In this document: positions 47,251 to 55,587 of the stretch, in pieces | How positions within the stretch are numbered: position 1 is the stretch's first letter | Layout: each line of letters starts with the position of its first letter | From: Alistipes onderdonkii | GTDB lineage: Bacteria > Bacteroidota > Bacteroidia > Bacteroidales > Rikenellaceae | NCBI RefSeq assembly: GCF_025145285.1 | Contig: NZ_CP102251.1 | Location: 2,604,001-2,668,000 of the forward strand | Direction: 5' to 3' | Length of the DNA: 64,000 bases | The notes under the pieces: model-generated | Databases searched by the model: none | Seen by the model: the letters and a program-made list of their open reading frames with translations, nothing else | What the model was told of the DNA's origin: nothing | Program-made: the position numbers and the translations under genes

Positions 47251-47824
47251 CAGCAAGGAAAACATACTGAAACGGATCGCCGCGGCGGGAATGCCCGAAT
47301 ACGCATACCCCGACTTCGGCTACGAACCCCAGCATTTCGACGACCCTGCGGCGATGTTCGCCCAGCGGCTCCGGGCGGCCGGGGGCGAGGCCGTATGGCT
47401 GGACGGGGCAACGACGCTCGATGAGGTCGTACGCCGCTGCTACCCCGATGCGAAGAGTGTCGCTTCGGCACTGCCCGAAGTGACGCTCGCCACGGTGAAT
47501 CCCGACCGGGTCGAAGACCCGCGCGAGTTGGTCGACATAGATCTGGGGGTCGTTTCGGGGGCGTTCGGCGTCGCCGAGAACGGTGCCGTGTGGATCCCGC
47601 AGGACATCCGCCACAAGGCGCTCTATTTCGGCGCCACGGCGCTGATGGTCGTCATCCCGCGCGATGCGCTGGTCGATACGATGCACGAAGCCGTCGTGCG
47701 CCCCGAAGTCGGGGACTTCGCCTACGGGTGTTTCATGTCGGGCCCTTCGAAGACTGCCGACATCGAACAGGCGCTGGTGTTCGGCGCTCACGGGCCGATG
47801 TCCGTCACCGTCGTGCTGCGCTGA
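47243..47824 (+). CDS. lutC: L-lactate utilization protein LutC (LUD domain)
   Basis: 193 residues, all one LUD domain with VSGAFGVAENGAVWI and the C-terminal FMSGPSKTADIEQALVFGAHGP signature. Third subunit of the lactate oxidation complex, overlapping lutB. Confidence 0.92.
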   Translation: MNNSKENILKRIAAAGMPEYAYPDFGYEPQHFDDPAAMFAQRLRAAGGEAVWLDGATTLDEVVRRCYPDAKSVASALPEVTLATVNPDRVEDPRELVDIDLGVVSGAFGVAENGAVWIPQDIRHKALYFGATALMVVIPRDALVDTMHEAVVRPEVGDFAYGCFMSGPSKTADIEQALVFGAHGPMSVTVVLR

Positions 47825-47944
47825 CCGCCTGCCCCGGGAGCGGGGAGTACGCCGTGTGCCATGTGCCGGTCGGGATTTCCCGTACCTTTTTCTGCCGCGG
47901 CAGCCGGCCGTTTTCGCAGGCTTGTTTTTCCGGTGCGGATTTTT

Positions 47945-47952
47945 TACCTTTG
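47945..47952 (+). promoter_or_regulatory. -7 box 4 nt before cutC
   Basis: TACCTTTG ends 4 nt before the ATG at 47957, the same spacing as two other genes in the window. Confidence 0.6.
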
Positions 47953-47956
47953 TCGT

Positions 47957-48691
47957 ATGACGACCGAACTTTGCGCCTACAGCGTCGAGGCGTGCGAGAC
48001 TGCCCGCCGTGCGGGTGTCACGCGCGTGGAATTGTGTGCCTCCCCTTACGAGGGCGGCACGACCCCTTCGGCTGCCGCCATCCGTATGGCGCGCCGTATC
48101 GGAGGGTTGCAGCTCAGCGTGATGGTGCGTCCCCGCGGCGGGGATTTCCTCTATTCCGATACCGAATTCCGCCAAATGCTCGAAGAGGTGCGCTTCGCCC
48201 GCGAATGTGGCGCCGACGGCGTGGTCTTCGGCGTGCTCACCCCCGACGGGCGGGTCGACGTGCAGCGTACGGCTGCCCTGGTCGCCGAGGCGGGGCCGAT
48301 GCAGACCACCTTTCACCGGGCGTTCGACATGGCGTGCGACCTGGAGGAGGCGCTCGAAGCGACGGTGGCTGCCGGATGCCGCCGGATCCTGACCTCGGGG
48401 GGCCGCAATACGGCCGTCGAAGGCATCGACACGCTGCGGGCGTTGGTGGCGCAGGCCGCCGGGCGCATCGAACTGATGGCCGGCAGCGGCGTCAACCCCT
48501 CGAATGTGCGGCAGCTGGCGGCCACGGGCGTCGATGCCGTGCATTTCAGCGCCCGCAGCGTGCGTCCGGGCGGCATGGTTTTCCGCAACCCGCATGTTTC
48601 GATGGGCGGCTGCGGCGATGTTTCCGAATACGATCTTCTTTGTGCCGACGAACGGCTCATCCGACAAATACTTACCCTGCTCGAACCATGA
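47957..48691 (+). CDS. cutC: Copper homeostasis protein CutC family
   Basis: 244 residues forming a TIM barrel: ELCAYSVEACETARRAGVTRVELCASPYEGGTTPS, VMVRPRGGDFLYSD, FHRAFDMACD, RILTSGGR and GSGVNPSNV are all family signatures. The family is linked to copper tolerance, but the biochemical activity is not settled. I take the ATG just after the -7 box. Its stop overlaps the next ATG by 4 nt (ATGA), so the two genes form an operon. Confidence 0.92.
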   Translation: MTTELCAYSVEACETARRAGVTRVELCASPYEGGTTPSAAAIRMARRIGGLQLSVMVRPRGGDFLYSDTEFRQMLEEVRFARECGADGVVFGVLTPDGRVDVQRTAALVAEAGPMQTTFHRAFDMACDLEEALEATVAAGCRRILTSGGRNTAVEGIDTLRALVAQAAGRIELMAGSGVNPSNVRQLAATGVDAVHFSARSVRPGGMVFRNPHVSMGGCGDVSEYDLLCADERLIRQILTLLEP

Positions 48692-49869
48692 AACGCATCA
48701 TCTTCCTTTTGCTGGGGGCGTGTCTCTGTGCCTGCGGCCGTTACGGCTGCGGTGTCCCCGCCGGATACGAACCGCTGCTGGATGCCGCGCTGGCCGGCTG
48801 CCCGCGCGCCGACAGCCTGCGGCATTTGCTGCGGCAAACCCCGCGCGAGCAGCGCGAAGGGATGGCCTTTCTGATCGCCCACATGCCCCGGGGCGACCGC
48901 GACACGATGCGCCTCGACCTGCTGCGCGAGAATGTGGAATATGCCTACCGTGCCCGCCGGGACTACCCTTGGACACGTGCGCTGCCCGATTCCGTCTTCC
49001 TGAACGAGGTGCTGCCCTATGCCGCCGTGGACGAGGTGCGCGACAGCTGGCGGGCGGATTTCTACCCGCGCTTCGCCCGGCGCGTGGCGCTTTGCCGCGA
49101 CATCCGCGCTGCGATCGACTCCGTGAACCGGAATATCGCGGCCGACGTCGGGGTGGAGTACAACACCGCCCGCGAAAAGACCAACCAGAGCCCTGCCGAG
49201 TCGATGCGGCAGCATATGGCTTCCTGTACGGGGCTTTCGGTGCTGCTGGTCGACGCCCTGCGCGCGGCGGGAATCCCGGCGCGTTTCGCCGGGACGCCCG
49301 CATGGCACGACGACCGCGGCAACCACAGCTGGGTCGAGGTATGGATCGACGGCCGCTGGTATTTCACGGAATATTACCCCTCGGGGCTCGACCATGCCTG
49401 GTTCCTTTCGGATGCCGGGCGGGCGCTCGACGACCGTACGCACGGCATCTTCGCCGTGTCGTTCCGGCCGACCGGCGACTGGTTCCCGATGGTGTGGAAC
49501 GAGCGTTCGCGCGACGTGCACGGGGTCGATGTCTCGCAGCGTTACCGCAACCTCTATGCATCCTACGAGCAGGCCCTCGTGGCGCAGGGAAGGCATACGA
49601 CGGTGACTTTCGTGATGTACGACAGTGCGGCGCACGAAGGACGCTCGGACGCCCGCGTGGCGGCCAATGTCGATGTATTCTGCGGTGCCGAGCAGATGGG
49701 CGGAGGCCGCACGGCTGGGCCGAGGCAGGACATGAACGATGCGTTGAGGTTCCTGCTGGAAAAAGGCAAGTCCTATACGTTCCGCTACGAGAACGCCCGC
49801 GGCGAAACGACGGAGATCACGGCCGAGGTGGGCGATGCCCCGCTGACCGTTACGGGATACATGCGATAG
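48688..49869 (+). CDS. Transglutaminase-like lipoprotein
   Basis: 393 residues from the ATG overlapping the cutC stop. The signal (MKRIIFLLLGACLCACGRYGC) carries one or two possible lipobox Cys. The transglutaminase/protease-like core has Cys in HMASCTGLSVLLVDALRAAGIPARF and His in DDRGNHSWVEVWIDGRWYFTEYYP, matching the Cys-His of the superfamily. The C-terminal part (about 300-393) looks like a beta-sandwich. Likely periplasmic peptidase or cross-linker; the link to CutC is unexplained. Confidence 0.82.
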   Translation: MKRIIFLLLGACLCACGRYGCGVPAGYEPLLDAALAGCPRADSLRHLLRQTPREQREGMAFLIAHMPRGDRDTMRLDLLRENVEYAYRARRDYPWTRALPDSVFLNEVLPYAAVDEVRDSWRADFYPRFARRVALCRDIRAAIDSVNRNIAADVGVEYNTAREKTNQSPAESMRQHMASCTGLSVLLVDALRAAGIPARFAGTPAWHDDRGNHSWVEVWIDGRWYFTEYYPSGLDHAWFLSDAGRALDDRTHGIFAVSFRPTGDWFPMVWNERSRDVHGVDVSQRYRNLYASYEQALVAQGRHTTVTFVMYDSAAHEGRSDARVAANVDVFCGAEQMGGGRTAGPRQDMNDALRFLLEKGKSYTFRYENARGETTEITAEVGDAPLTVTGYMR

Positions 49870-49954
49870 CCCCCCCCCTCCCTGTCCGGGAATCCCGCCT
49901 TTCACCGCCGATGGTGCCGGGCGGGCTGTCGGCCCGCTCCCCGAAAATGGAAAT

Positions 49955-49986
49955 CACCCCTGTCGGAGCTATCTCCGGCAGGGGTG
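49955..49986. terminator. Hairpin between convergent genes
   Basis: Arms CACCCCTG/CAGGGGTG with an inner CGGAG/CTCCG pairing make a strong stem, without a T tail. It lies between the transglutaminase gene and the convergent GNAT gene. A run of nine C lies at 49870-49878. Confidence 0.55.
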
Positions 49987-50024
49987 AAATCGTAGCAACC
50001 GGGCTTGCCGGCCGGCACTTTCCG

Positions 50025-50693
50025 TCAGGGCTGTTTTTCCGTATCCGTGCCGGGCACTTCCGCCCGGAAACCGATGCCGATCCGGTCGGTCGGCAGGCTC
50101 GGGATCTTCACGAGTCCGGTGTGCGGGGCGTGTCCGAGTTCCATATGCAGGATGGGGTAGGGCCGGCCCGAGGGGTCGGCCGCGTCGCGCCCGGCGGTGC
50201 GGAATCCCATCCGTTCGTAGAAACCCGCGGCCTGCGGGTTCTGCTCGTTGACGTCGACCCGCCGCACGCCGCAGTGCCGTGTGACGTAGTTCACGAGTTG
50301 CCGGCCAAATCCCTTGCCCCGCGCCCCGGGGGCGACGAACAGCATTTCGAGCATATCGCCGGCGACGCCTGCGAAGGCGGTGAACCCGCCGAACTTTCCT
50401 GCCCCGCCGGATTTTCCTGCCCCGCCGGATTTTCTGCGGCAGCCTCCGGTCTTCTCTGCCCCGGCGTATGCGCCGCCGCTCCCGCATGCATCGCCCGATC
50501 GATTGGTTCCGGCCTCGGATTCCCTTATGACATAAAGGATTGTACCCGGCAGCGCTTCGTTGCGAACCATCTGCCGGAAGAAGGGGATGTCCTCCTCGCC
50601 GAGGAAATCGTGCGTCGCCCGCACGGAGGCCTCCCAGAGGGCGGTCAGTGCGTCCAGCTCTGCGGGCGAGGGCTGCGGGAGGTGTTCGATCAT
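50025..50693 (-). CDS. GNAT-family N-acetyltransferase with a Gly-rich insertion
   Basis: 222 residues. The GNAT core is split: ALTALWEASVRATHDFLGEEDIPFF... ILYVI before, and MLEMLFVAPGARGKGFGRQLVNYV (acetyl-CoA loop) with NEQNPQAAGFYERMGF after. Residues about 59-103 are a Gly/Ala/Lys/Ser-rich insertion (GGAGKSGGAGK). The insertion sits at the same loop as in the GNAT at 18659. It lies 13 nt after the flavodoxin/ferredoxin gene on the same strand. Confidence 0.85.
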   Translation of the reverse strand: MIEHLPQPSPAELDALTALWEASVRATHDFLGEEDIPFFRQMVRNEALPGTILYVIRESEAGTNRSGDACGSGGAYAGAEKTGGCRRKSGGAGKSGGAGKFGGFTAFAGVAGDMLEMLFVAPGARGKGFGRQLVNYVTRHCGVRRVDVNEQNPQAAGFYERMGFRTAGRDAADPSGRPYPILHMELGHAPHTGLVKIPSLPTDRIGIGFRAEVPGTDTEKQP

Positions 50694-50706
50694 GCGGTGG
50701 TAAGGG

Positions 50707-51795
50707 TTACAATAAGGTCACGGGCGGTTTCTGCCGCACGAAATTCCGGGCGAGGGCTGCTGCAAAAGGCGTGCGGAATGTGCGGGCACCGAAGGCACAC
50801 CCTTTCACACAGGCGCAGCAGCGGATGCAGCGTGCCGGGTCGGTGTGCAGCTCGTCGCCGCGTGCGATGGCCTGCGTGGGGCACAGTGCGACGCAGCGGC
50901 CGCATTGCGTGCAGCGTGCGGCATCTCCCTCGGGCAGCAGGACGACGGGGTGGCGTTTCTGCCGGCGGCGGTATCCCAGTACGAACCGGATGAAGCGCAG
51001 CTTCGGGAGGAGCGGCGTACGCGGTTCGCGCAGTTTCGCGGGGTCGATGGGGACAAGGGCGCCCGTTGCGGGGGCCTTGGCTGCATCCATGCTGCCGGTT
51101 TGGGTTGCCCGGGTGGTTGCTGCGGTGTCGGATGCCGTTTCCGGGTTCTTGCCGGGGGAAGGCTCTGTTTTTGCTAATTTTTCGCGCACCTGAGCCCCGA
51201 ATGCCCTGGCGGCAGCCAGATCCCGTGCGTCGGGGCGTCCCTGTGCGATCGGGGTTTCGGGCGTGCTGTACGAATGCTCGCCGACGAATGCCCCTGCCGC
51301 TACGGGCACGAATCCCCGTCCCGCGACGAACGAGGCGAGCTCTGCGACGGCCGTGCCGAACGAGCGGTTGCCGTAGACGGCCAGAACGACGGCCGGGGTG
51401 CCTTCGCCGCGGATCTCCCGCAGGCGTTCCAGGGCTGCGGGCGCCACGTGCCCTCCGTAAACCGGCACGGCGAATATGGCGACGGCTTCGCCCGGCAGCG
51501 GGGCGGGGTACCCGGCGGGATGGGTCAGGTCGATGGCCGTGACTGTCGGTTCCCCGTGCATGCTTTTCGTTTCGCCCCCGTTCCCGGCGGCAGGTTCCGG
51601 TGCCGCCGCCGCTGCGGGGCCCGCTCCCGGGACTTGCCCGGAAGAGGGTGCCTGCGCCGCGTCCGCGTTGTGTCCGGCAGACTCTTCTGTGGCTGTCCCT
51701 TCCGTTTCTGTCATCCCCTGCACCACGGCCGCGGCGATTTTCCGCGATGTCCCGGTAGGCGAGAAAAAGAGGGTGTAAATGCTTGTCGTTTTCAT
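50707..51795 (-). CDS. EFR1-type protein: flavodoxin-like domain plus two 4Fe-4S clusters
   Basis: I use the ATG at 51795 (362 residues). The start SIYTLFFSPTGTSRKIAAAVVQ is an FMN-binding P-loop of flavodoxins; VYGGHVAPAALERL and YGNRSFGTAVAEL continue the fold. The C-terminus has CTQCGRCVALCP and CIRCCACVKGC. Two low-complexity stretches interrupt it: about 30-81 (Ala/Pro/Gly/Glu) and 210-247 (Thr/Ala). Without them it matches the usual roughly 260 residues. It probably moves electrons in anaerobic redox reactions. Confidence 0.85.
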   Translation of the reverse strand: MKTTSIYTLFFSPTGTSRKIAAAVVQGMTETEGTATEESAGHNADAAQAPSSGQVPGAGPAAAAAPEPAAGNGGETKSMHGEPTVTAIDLTHPAGYPAPLPGEAVAIFAVPVYGGHVAPAALERLREIRGEGTPAVVLAVYGNRSFGTAVAELASFVAGRGFVPVAAGAFVGEHSYSTPETPIAQGRPDARDLAAARAFGAQVREKLAKTEPSPGKNPETASDTAATTRATQTGSMDAAKAPATGALVPIDPAKLREPRTPLLPKLRFIRFVLGYRRRQKRHPVVLLPEGDAARCTQCGRCVALCPTQAIARGDELHTDPARCIRCCACVKGCAFGARTFRTPFAAALARNFVRQKPPVTLL

Positions 51796-51819
51796 GTTCC
51801 CGGCAGATTTTTTTCGGTA

Positions 51820-51856
51820 TAAAGATAACGTTTTTCCGGTTGAATTTTTATATTTG
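51820..51856. promoter_or_regulatory. Divergent -7 boxes between the EFR1-type and nitroreductase genes
   Basis: TATCTTTA (51827-51820, minus) is one base short of consensus, 24 nt before the ATG at 51795. TATATTTG (51849-51856, plus) is perfect, 27 nt before the ATG at 51884. Confidence 0.55.
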
Positions 51857-51883
51857 CCATGAAACCTGTAAAATTGAGAAGAG

Positions 51884-52570
51884 ATGACTACGAAGATTTT
51901 TGCATGTGCGGCGCTGCTGCTCGCATCATGCGGCGGTACGCAGACGGCCGGGGAGCAGGCGCGGGTTCCCGAAACGAAGACCGAAGTGAAACACGGGCCG
52001 GAGATCGCACTCCTGAAGCCCGACCCGAAATCGGGCATGACGATCAACGAGGCGTTGCAGAACCGCCGCTCCTCGCGTGAATATGCTCCCGAAGCCCTTT
52101 CGCTCGAGGAGTTGTCGGGCGTAATGTGGGCGGCTGGCGGCATCAACCGCCCGCAGGACGGACGGCTCACGGCACCTTCGGCACTGGCGTTGTATCCCAT
52201 CCGCATTTATGCGTTTTTCCCCGAGGGCGTTTACAGCTACGATGCCAAGGGGCAGAAACTGGTGCGCGTGACGGAGGGCGACCACCGGAACCTTGCCGGG
52301 GCGCAGCCGTTCGTGTTTACGGCGCCGCTCAACCTGGTTTATGTGGCCGACATGTCGGTCTATGAAGGTAAGAATATCCCCGCCGGGCATGTCCGCTACC
52401 TTTGCGGGCAGGATGCCGCAGGCTATGCCGAGAACGTCAACCTCTACGCCGCAGGCCATGGCCTGAAGTCGATCACGCGCGGCAGCGCCCCCGAGGCCGA
52501 GCTGCTCGAGGCCCTCGGCCTCGATCCCGGCCGCTACTTCCTTGCGCTGGCGCAGACGGTGGGCAAATAG
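51884..52570 (+). CDS. Nitroreductase-family lipoprotein (SagB/ThcOx-like)
   Basis: 228 residues with a lipoprotein signal (lipobox LLASC, Cys16). The FMN-binding nitroreductase fold shows as INEALQNRRSSREYAPEALSLEELSGVMWAAGGINRP, TAPSALALYPIRIYAFFPEGVYSYD and AGYAENVNLYAAGHGLKSITRGS. A secreted, lipid-anchored member is unusual for a flavoprotein but common in Bacteroidota. Activity on a natural substrate is unknown. I start at 51884; an ATG at 51859 is in another frame. Confidence 0.88.
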   Translation: MTTKIFACAALLLASCGGTQTAGEQARVPETKTEVKHGPEIALLKPDPKSGMTINEALQNRRSSREYAPEALSLEELSGVMWAAGGINRPQDGRLTAPSALALYPIRIYAFFPEGVYSYDAKGQKLVRVTEGDHRNLAGAQPFVFTAPLNLVYVADMSVYEGKNIPAGHVRYLCGQDAAGYAENVNLYAAGHGLKSITRGSAPEAELLEALGLDPGRYFLALAQTVGK

Positions 52571-52589
52571 CGGTGTGCCCCCGGAATGG

Positions 52590-52621
52590 AAAAGGGACGG
52601 CTTTTAGGCCGTCCCTTTTTT
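52590..52621 (+). terminator. Terminator of the nitroreductase gene
   Basis: Stem AAAAGGGACGGC/GCCGTCCCTTTT with a six-nt loop, ending in a T run. Confidence 0.88.
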
Positions 52622-52691
52622 ATTTGTCCGCAGGTGCGGCTATGGCCGGTCGGATGGCGCGCCCCGGCTTTGTGCCCGTCCCGGCTTTGGC

Positions 52692-52810
52692 TCGGTCACG
52701 GCCTTTCGCACGGGCTGTTGCGGGGCTGTTGCCGGGGCTCGTCCGGTCTTCCGTTTCCAGCTTGTCACCGTCCCGTCCTGGGTTCGGTCACGGCCTTTCG
52801 CACGGGCTGT
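52692..52810. repeat. 27-bp direct repeat in the intergenic region
   Basis: The 27 nt at 52692-52718 recur exactly at 52784-52810 (core GGTCACGGCCTTTCGCACGG). Further partial copies of the wording lie between. No gene is supported from 52571 to 52863. Confidence 0.7.
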
Positions 52811-52863
52811 CTAAGGCGCGTTCCCCGGTGTTGTCCTGAAGGCCGTTTCCGGCTGTTCCGTCC

Positions 52864-53535
52864 TTAGTCTGCCGAAAGCGTCTCCTTTGCCGCATCCCGG
52901 CCGTCGGGTTCCTCCAGCGGGACGATATAGAATCCGCGTCCCGGTGTCCACTCCACGCAGAAAAGTTTTTCCGCATCGGGGTACCCCGCCTGCCGGAGGT
53001 GGCGCAGGAGCCACCGCTTGCCCTTGCCGCTGCGCTCGAGTGCGTCTTCCATGACCTTGCCCCCGTTGACGAGCAGGTACGATTCTGGCGGTTCGTTGCG
53101 GCGCGATATGGTTATCCGCCCGTTGGTTTCGAAACGCACGTCGTCGACGTCGAACATCGAGAAGATGCCGTTTTCGCGCAGCATGGTGCGGAACTGTTCC
53201 ATTTCGAGCCCGTTGCGGCGGAATTCGCGCATCACCAGCCGGCGGTCGCGGACGAGCATCACCGAGTCGCCCTTGATCGCCCTGCGGATGCGGTGGAAGC
53301 GCATCAGGTAGCGCAGCGAGACGTTGGCCGCCGTCCACACCGCGAAGGCGAATACCAGATACCATACCGGGGTGTCGGGGTTGTAGATTACGCCGCCGAC
53401 CAGCGCCCCGAGTACGAACGAGTTTACCGAATCGAGGGGTGTGAGCTGTGCCATCTGGGTCTTCCCCGATATGCGCAGGAAAAAGATCACGCCCAGCATT
53501 CCGACCAGCAGTTTGATGGCGATGGATAGATACAT
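52864..53535 (-). CDS. DUF421 / YetF-type membrane protein
   Basis: 223 residues from the ATG at 53535. Three hydrophobic segments lie at the N-terminus (IAIKLLVGMLGVIFFL; FVLGALVGGVIY; YLVFAFAVWTAAN), followed by the soluble alpha/beta YcaP/YetF-like domain (IKGDSVMLVRDRRLVMREFRRNGLEMEQFRTMLRENGIF... VDDVRFETNGRITI). Function is unknown; in spore formers relatives act in spore envelope or stress. Confidence 0.88.
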   Translation of the reverse strand: MYLSIAIKLLVGMLGVIFFLRISGKTQMAQLTPLDSVNSFVLGALVGGVIYNPDTPVWYLVFAFAVWTAANVSLRYLMRFHRIRRAIKGDSVMLVRDRRLVMREFRRNGLEMEQFRTMLRENGIFSMFDVDDVRFETNGRITISRRNEPPESYLLVNGGKVMEDALERSGKGKRWLLRHLRQAGYPDAEKLFCVEWTPGRGFYIVPLEEPDGRDAAKETLSAD

Positions 53536-53667
53536 GGTGTGCAGGTTTTGTTTTCCGTTTCCCCTCACCCTGCAAATTCCGCGCAAATCCGGAAAAACCT
53601 ACCCGGCGGGGGGCTCCATCCTGCGAATAGCGTGGTACGGCCGTATCTCCGGCCGTCTTCCTCGGGG

Positions 53668-54225
53668 CTAAAGGCCGTACTCCGCGGCGTAACGCCACAG
53701 GGGTGCGGCCATCAGTGCCTGCCGGATGCGGCCGCTTTCGAGCAGGTCGCGCACCTCGGCGCCCGAGAACAGGTGCACGCGGATGTCCTCCGTAGCATCG
53801 AGGTGCTGTTCGCCCAGGCGTTCCACGCCCGTCGCCAGGTAGCAGTACGTCAGGTTGTTCTGCGTCGAGGGGTTGGGCGCCACGACCATTAGCTCGCGCC
53901 ACTGGCCGCCGCCGTACCCCGTCTCCTCGGCCAGTTCGCGCTGTGCCGCGGCCAGCATCGAGGCGTCGTCGGGCTCGGCTACGCCCGCCGGGATTTCATA
54001 GTCCGTTTCGCCCAGCCCGTGGCGGTACTGGTCGATAAAGACGAATTTCCCCTCTTTCGTAATGGCGATGACGTTCACCCAGTCGGGATATTCGAAGACG
54101 TAGTAGTCGGGTATGCGGCGCCCGTCGGGCAGTTCGATGCTCTCGTGGCGTACCGTAAACCAGGGTTTGCGGGCGAGGTATTCGCTCGTGAGAACTTTCC
54201 AGTTGCGTTTTTTCGGATTTTCCAT
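53668..54225 (-). CDS. NUDIX hydrolase (ADP-ribose pyrophosphatase-like)
   Basis: 185 residues. The N-terminal KVLTSEYLARKPWFTVRHESIELPDGRRI strand pattern and the NUDIX segment ending RELAEETGY point to nucleoside-diphosphate-sugar hydrolysis such as ADP-ribose. The spacing from the first Gly to RE is one residue longer than in the classic box, and the first Glu is Asp (GVAEPDDAS...), a variant that I believe occurs in this subfamily. Divergent from the cysteine desulfidase-like gene. Confidence 0.88.
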   Translation of the reverse strand: MENPKKRNWKVLTSEYLARKPWFTVRHESIELPDGRRIPDYYVFEYPDWVNVIAITKEGKFVFIDQYRHGLGETDYEIPAGVAEPDDASMLAAAQRELAEETGYGGGQWRELMVVAPNPSTQNNLTYCYLATGVERLGEQHLDATEDIRVHLFSGAEVRDLLESGRIRQALMAAPLWRYAAEYGL

Positions 54226-54248
54226 GGCGGCGTCTTGCTTGTCGGATG

Positions 54249-54276
54249 CAAAAATAGCGAAAAATAGTTATCTTTG
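54249..54276. promoter_or_regulatory. Divergent promoters: NUDIX (minus) and cysteine desulfidase-like gene (plus)
   Basis: Minus: TATTTTTG at 54256-54249. Plus: TATCTTTG at 54269-54276, 22 nt before the ATG at 54299. Both fit TAnnTTTG, so the -33 regions overlap. Confidence 0.65.
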
Positions 54277-54298
54277 TAACATCCGTAAAAAAACATCC

Positions 54299-55585
54299 AT
54301 GTTGTCCCAGAACGAACGAAAGCGTATCATCGCCCTCATCAACCGCGAAGTGGTGCCCGCCATCGGGTGTACCGAACCGATCGCCGTGGCGCTGTGCACG
54401 GCGCGTGCAGCCGAACTGCTCGGCTCGCGTCCCGAAAAGGTCGCCGTGCGCCTGAGCGCCAATATCCTTAAGAACGCCATGGGCGTTGGGATCCCCGGTA
54501 CGGGGATGATCGGCCTGCCGATCGCCGTGGCGCTCGGGGCGCTCGTCGGCCGTTCGGAGTACCGGCTGGAGGTATTGCGCGACGTGACGCCCGGGGCCGT
54601 GGAGCAGGGCCGCCGGTATATCGACGAAAAGCGCGTATGTATCGACCTGAAGGAGGGTATCGCCGAGAAACTCTATATCGAGGTCGAGGCCCGGGGCGCC
54701 GGGCACTGTGCCACGGCGGTGATCGCGGGCGGCCATACCTCGTTCGTATACCTCGAGCGCGACGGCGAGGTGACGCTCGACAAACGTACGGCCTCGGCGG
54801 CCGAAGAGGATGGGGGCGAAGTACCCCTCACGCTGCACCGCGTGTGGGAGTTCGCCACGACGGCGCCCCTCGACGAACTGCGCTTCATCCTCGAAACACG
54901 CCGCCTGAACAAGGCCGCCGCCGAGCAGGCTTTCGCCGGGGAGTTCGGCCACTGCGTAGGGCGTACGCTCCGTTGCGAGCGAGAACGGAAGATTATGGGC
55001 GACAGCATCTTCTCGCGGATACTGTCCTATACCTCCGCGGCGTGCGACGCCCGCATGGCCGGGGCGATGATCCCCGTGATGAGCAACTCGGGAAGCGGCA
55101 ACCAGGGCATCGCGGCGACGCTTCCCGTGGTGGTCTACGCCGAGCAGACCGCAGCCACCGAACAGCAGACGATCCGTGCGCTGGTGCTGAGCCACCTCAC
55201 GGTGATCTATATCAAGCAGAGCCTCGGCCGCCTGTCAGCCCTGTGCGGCTGCGTGGTGGCCGCCACGGGGTCGAGCTGCGGCATTACCTACCTGATGGGC
55301 GGCGACTACGGGCAGGTCGCGGCGGCGGTGAAAAACATGATCGCCAACCTTACGGGCATGATTTGTGACGGAGCCAAGCCGAGTTGCTCCATGAAGCTCA
55401 CGAGCGGCGTCTCGACCGCTGTGATCTCGGCCATGATGGCGATGGACGGCCATTGCGTGACGCCCGTCGAGGGAATCATCGAAGAGGATGTCGACAAGTG
55501 CATCCGCAACCTCACGGCCATCGGCCGCGACGGCATGAACGAGACCGACAGGGTCGTACTGGGAATAATGACACATAAATGCTGA
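54299..55585 (+). CDS. L-cysteine desulfidase-like protein (UPF0597/YhaM family)
   Basis: 428 residues from the ATG at 54299. Family signatures: PAIGCTEPIAVALCTARA, NAMGVGIPGTG, MSNSGSGNQGIAATLPV, GSSCGITYLMGG and GAKPSCSMKL. The conserved Cys residues are expected to bind an Fe-S cluster. Members break down L-cysteine to sulfide, pyruvate and ammonia; some are annotated as serine-dehydratase-like. Its stop lies 2 nt before the next gene. Confidence 0.9.
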   Translation: MLSQNERKRIIALINREVVPAIGCTEPIAVALCTARAAELLGSRPEKVAVRLSANILKNAMGVGIPGTGMIGLPIAVALGALVGRSEYRLEVLRDVTPGAVEQGRRYIDEKRVCIDLKEGIAEKLYIEVEARGAGHCATAVIAGGHTSFVYLERDGEVTLDKRTASAAEEDGGEVPLTLHRVWEFATTAPLDELRFILETRRLNKAAAEQAFAGEFGHCVGRTLRCERERKIMGDSIFSRILSYTSAACDARMAGAMIPVMSNSGSGNQGIAATLPVVVYAEQTAATEQQTIRALVLSHLTVIYIKQSLGRLSALCGCVVAATGSSCGITYLMGGDYGQVAAAVKNMIANLTGMICDGAKPSCSMKLTSGVSTAVISAMMAMDGHCVTPVEGIIEEDVDKCIRNLTAIGRDGMNETDRVVLGIMTHKC

Positions 55586-55587
55586 CT

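Noticed and set aside
49955..49986. Riboswitch or small RNA between convergent genes
   Set aside because: Only a simple hairpin is visible, without a conserved aptamer, and it is at the 3' ends of both genes.
52571..52863. Small protein genes in the repeat-rich gap after the nitroreductase
   Set aside because: Frames there depend on direct repeats, start upstream inside the nitroreductase and lie beyond its terminator.
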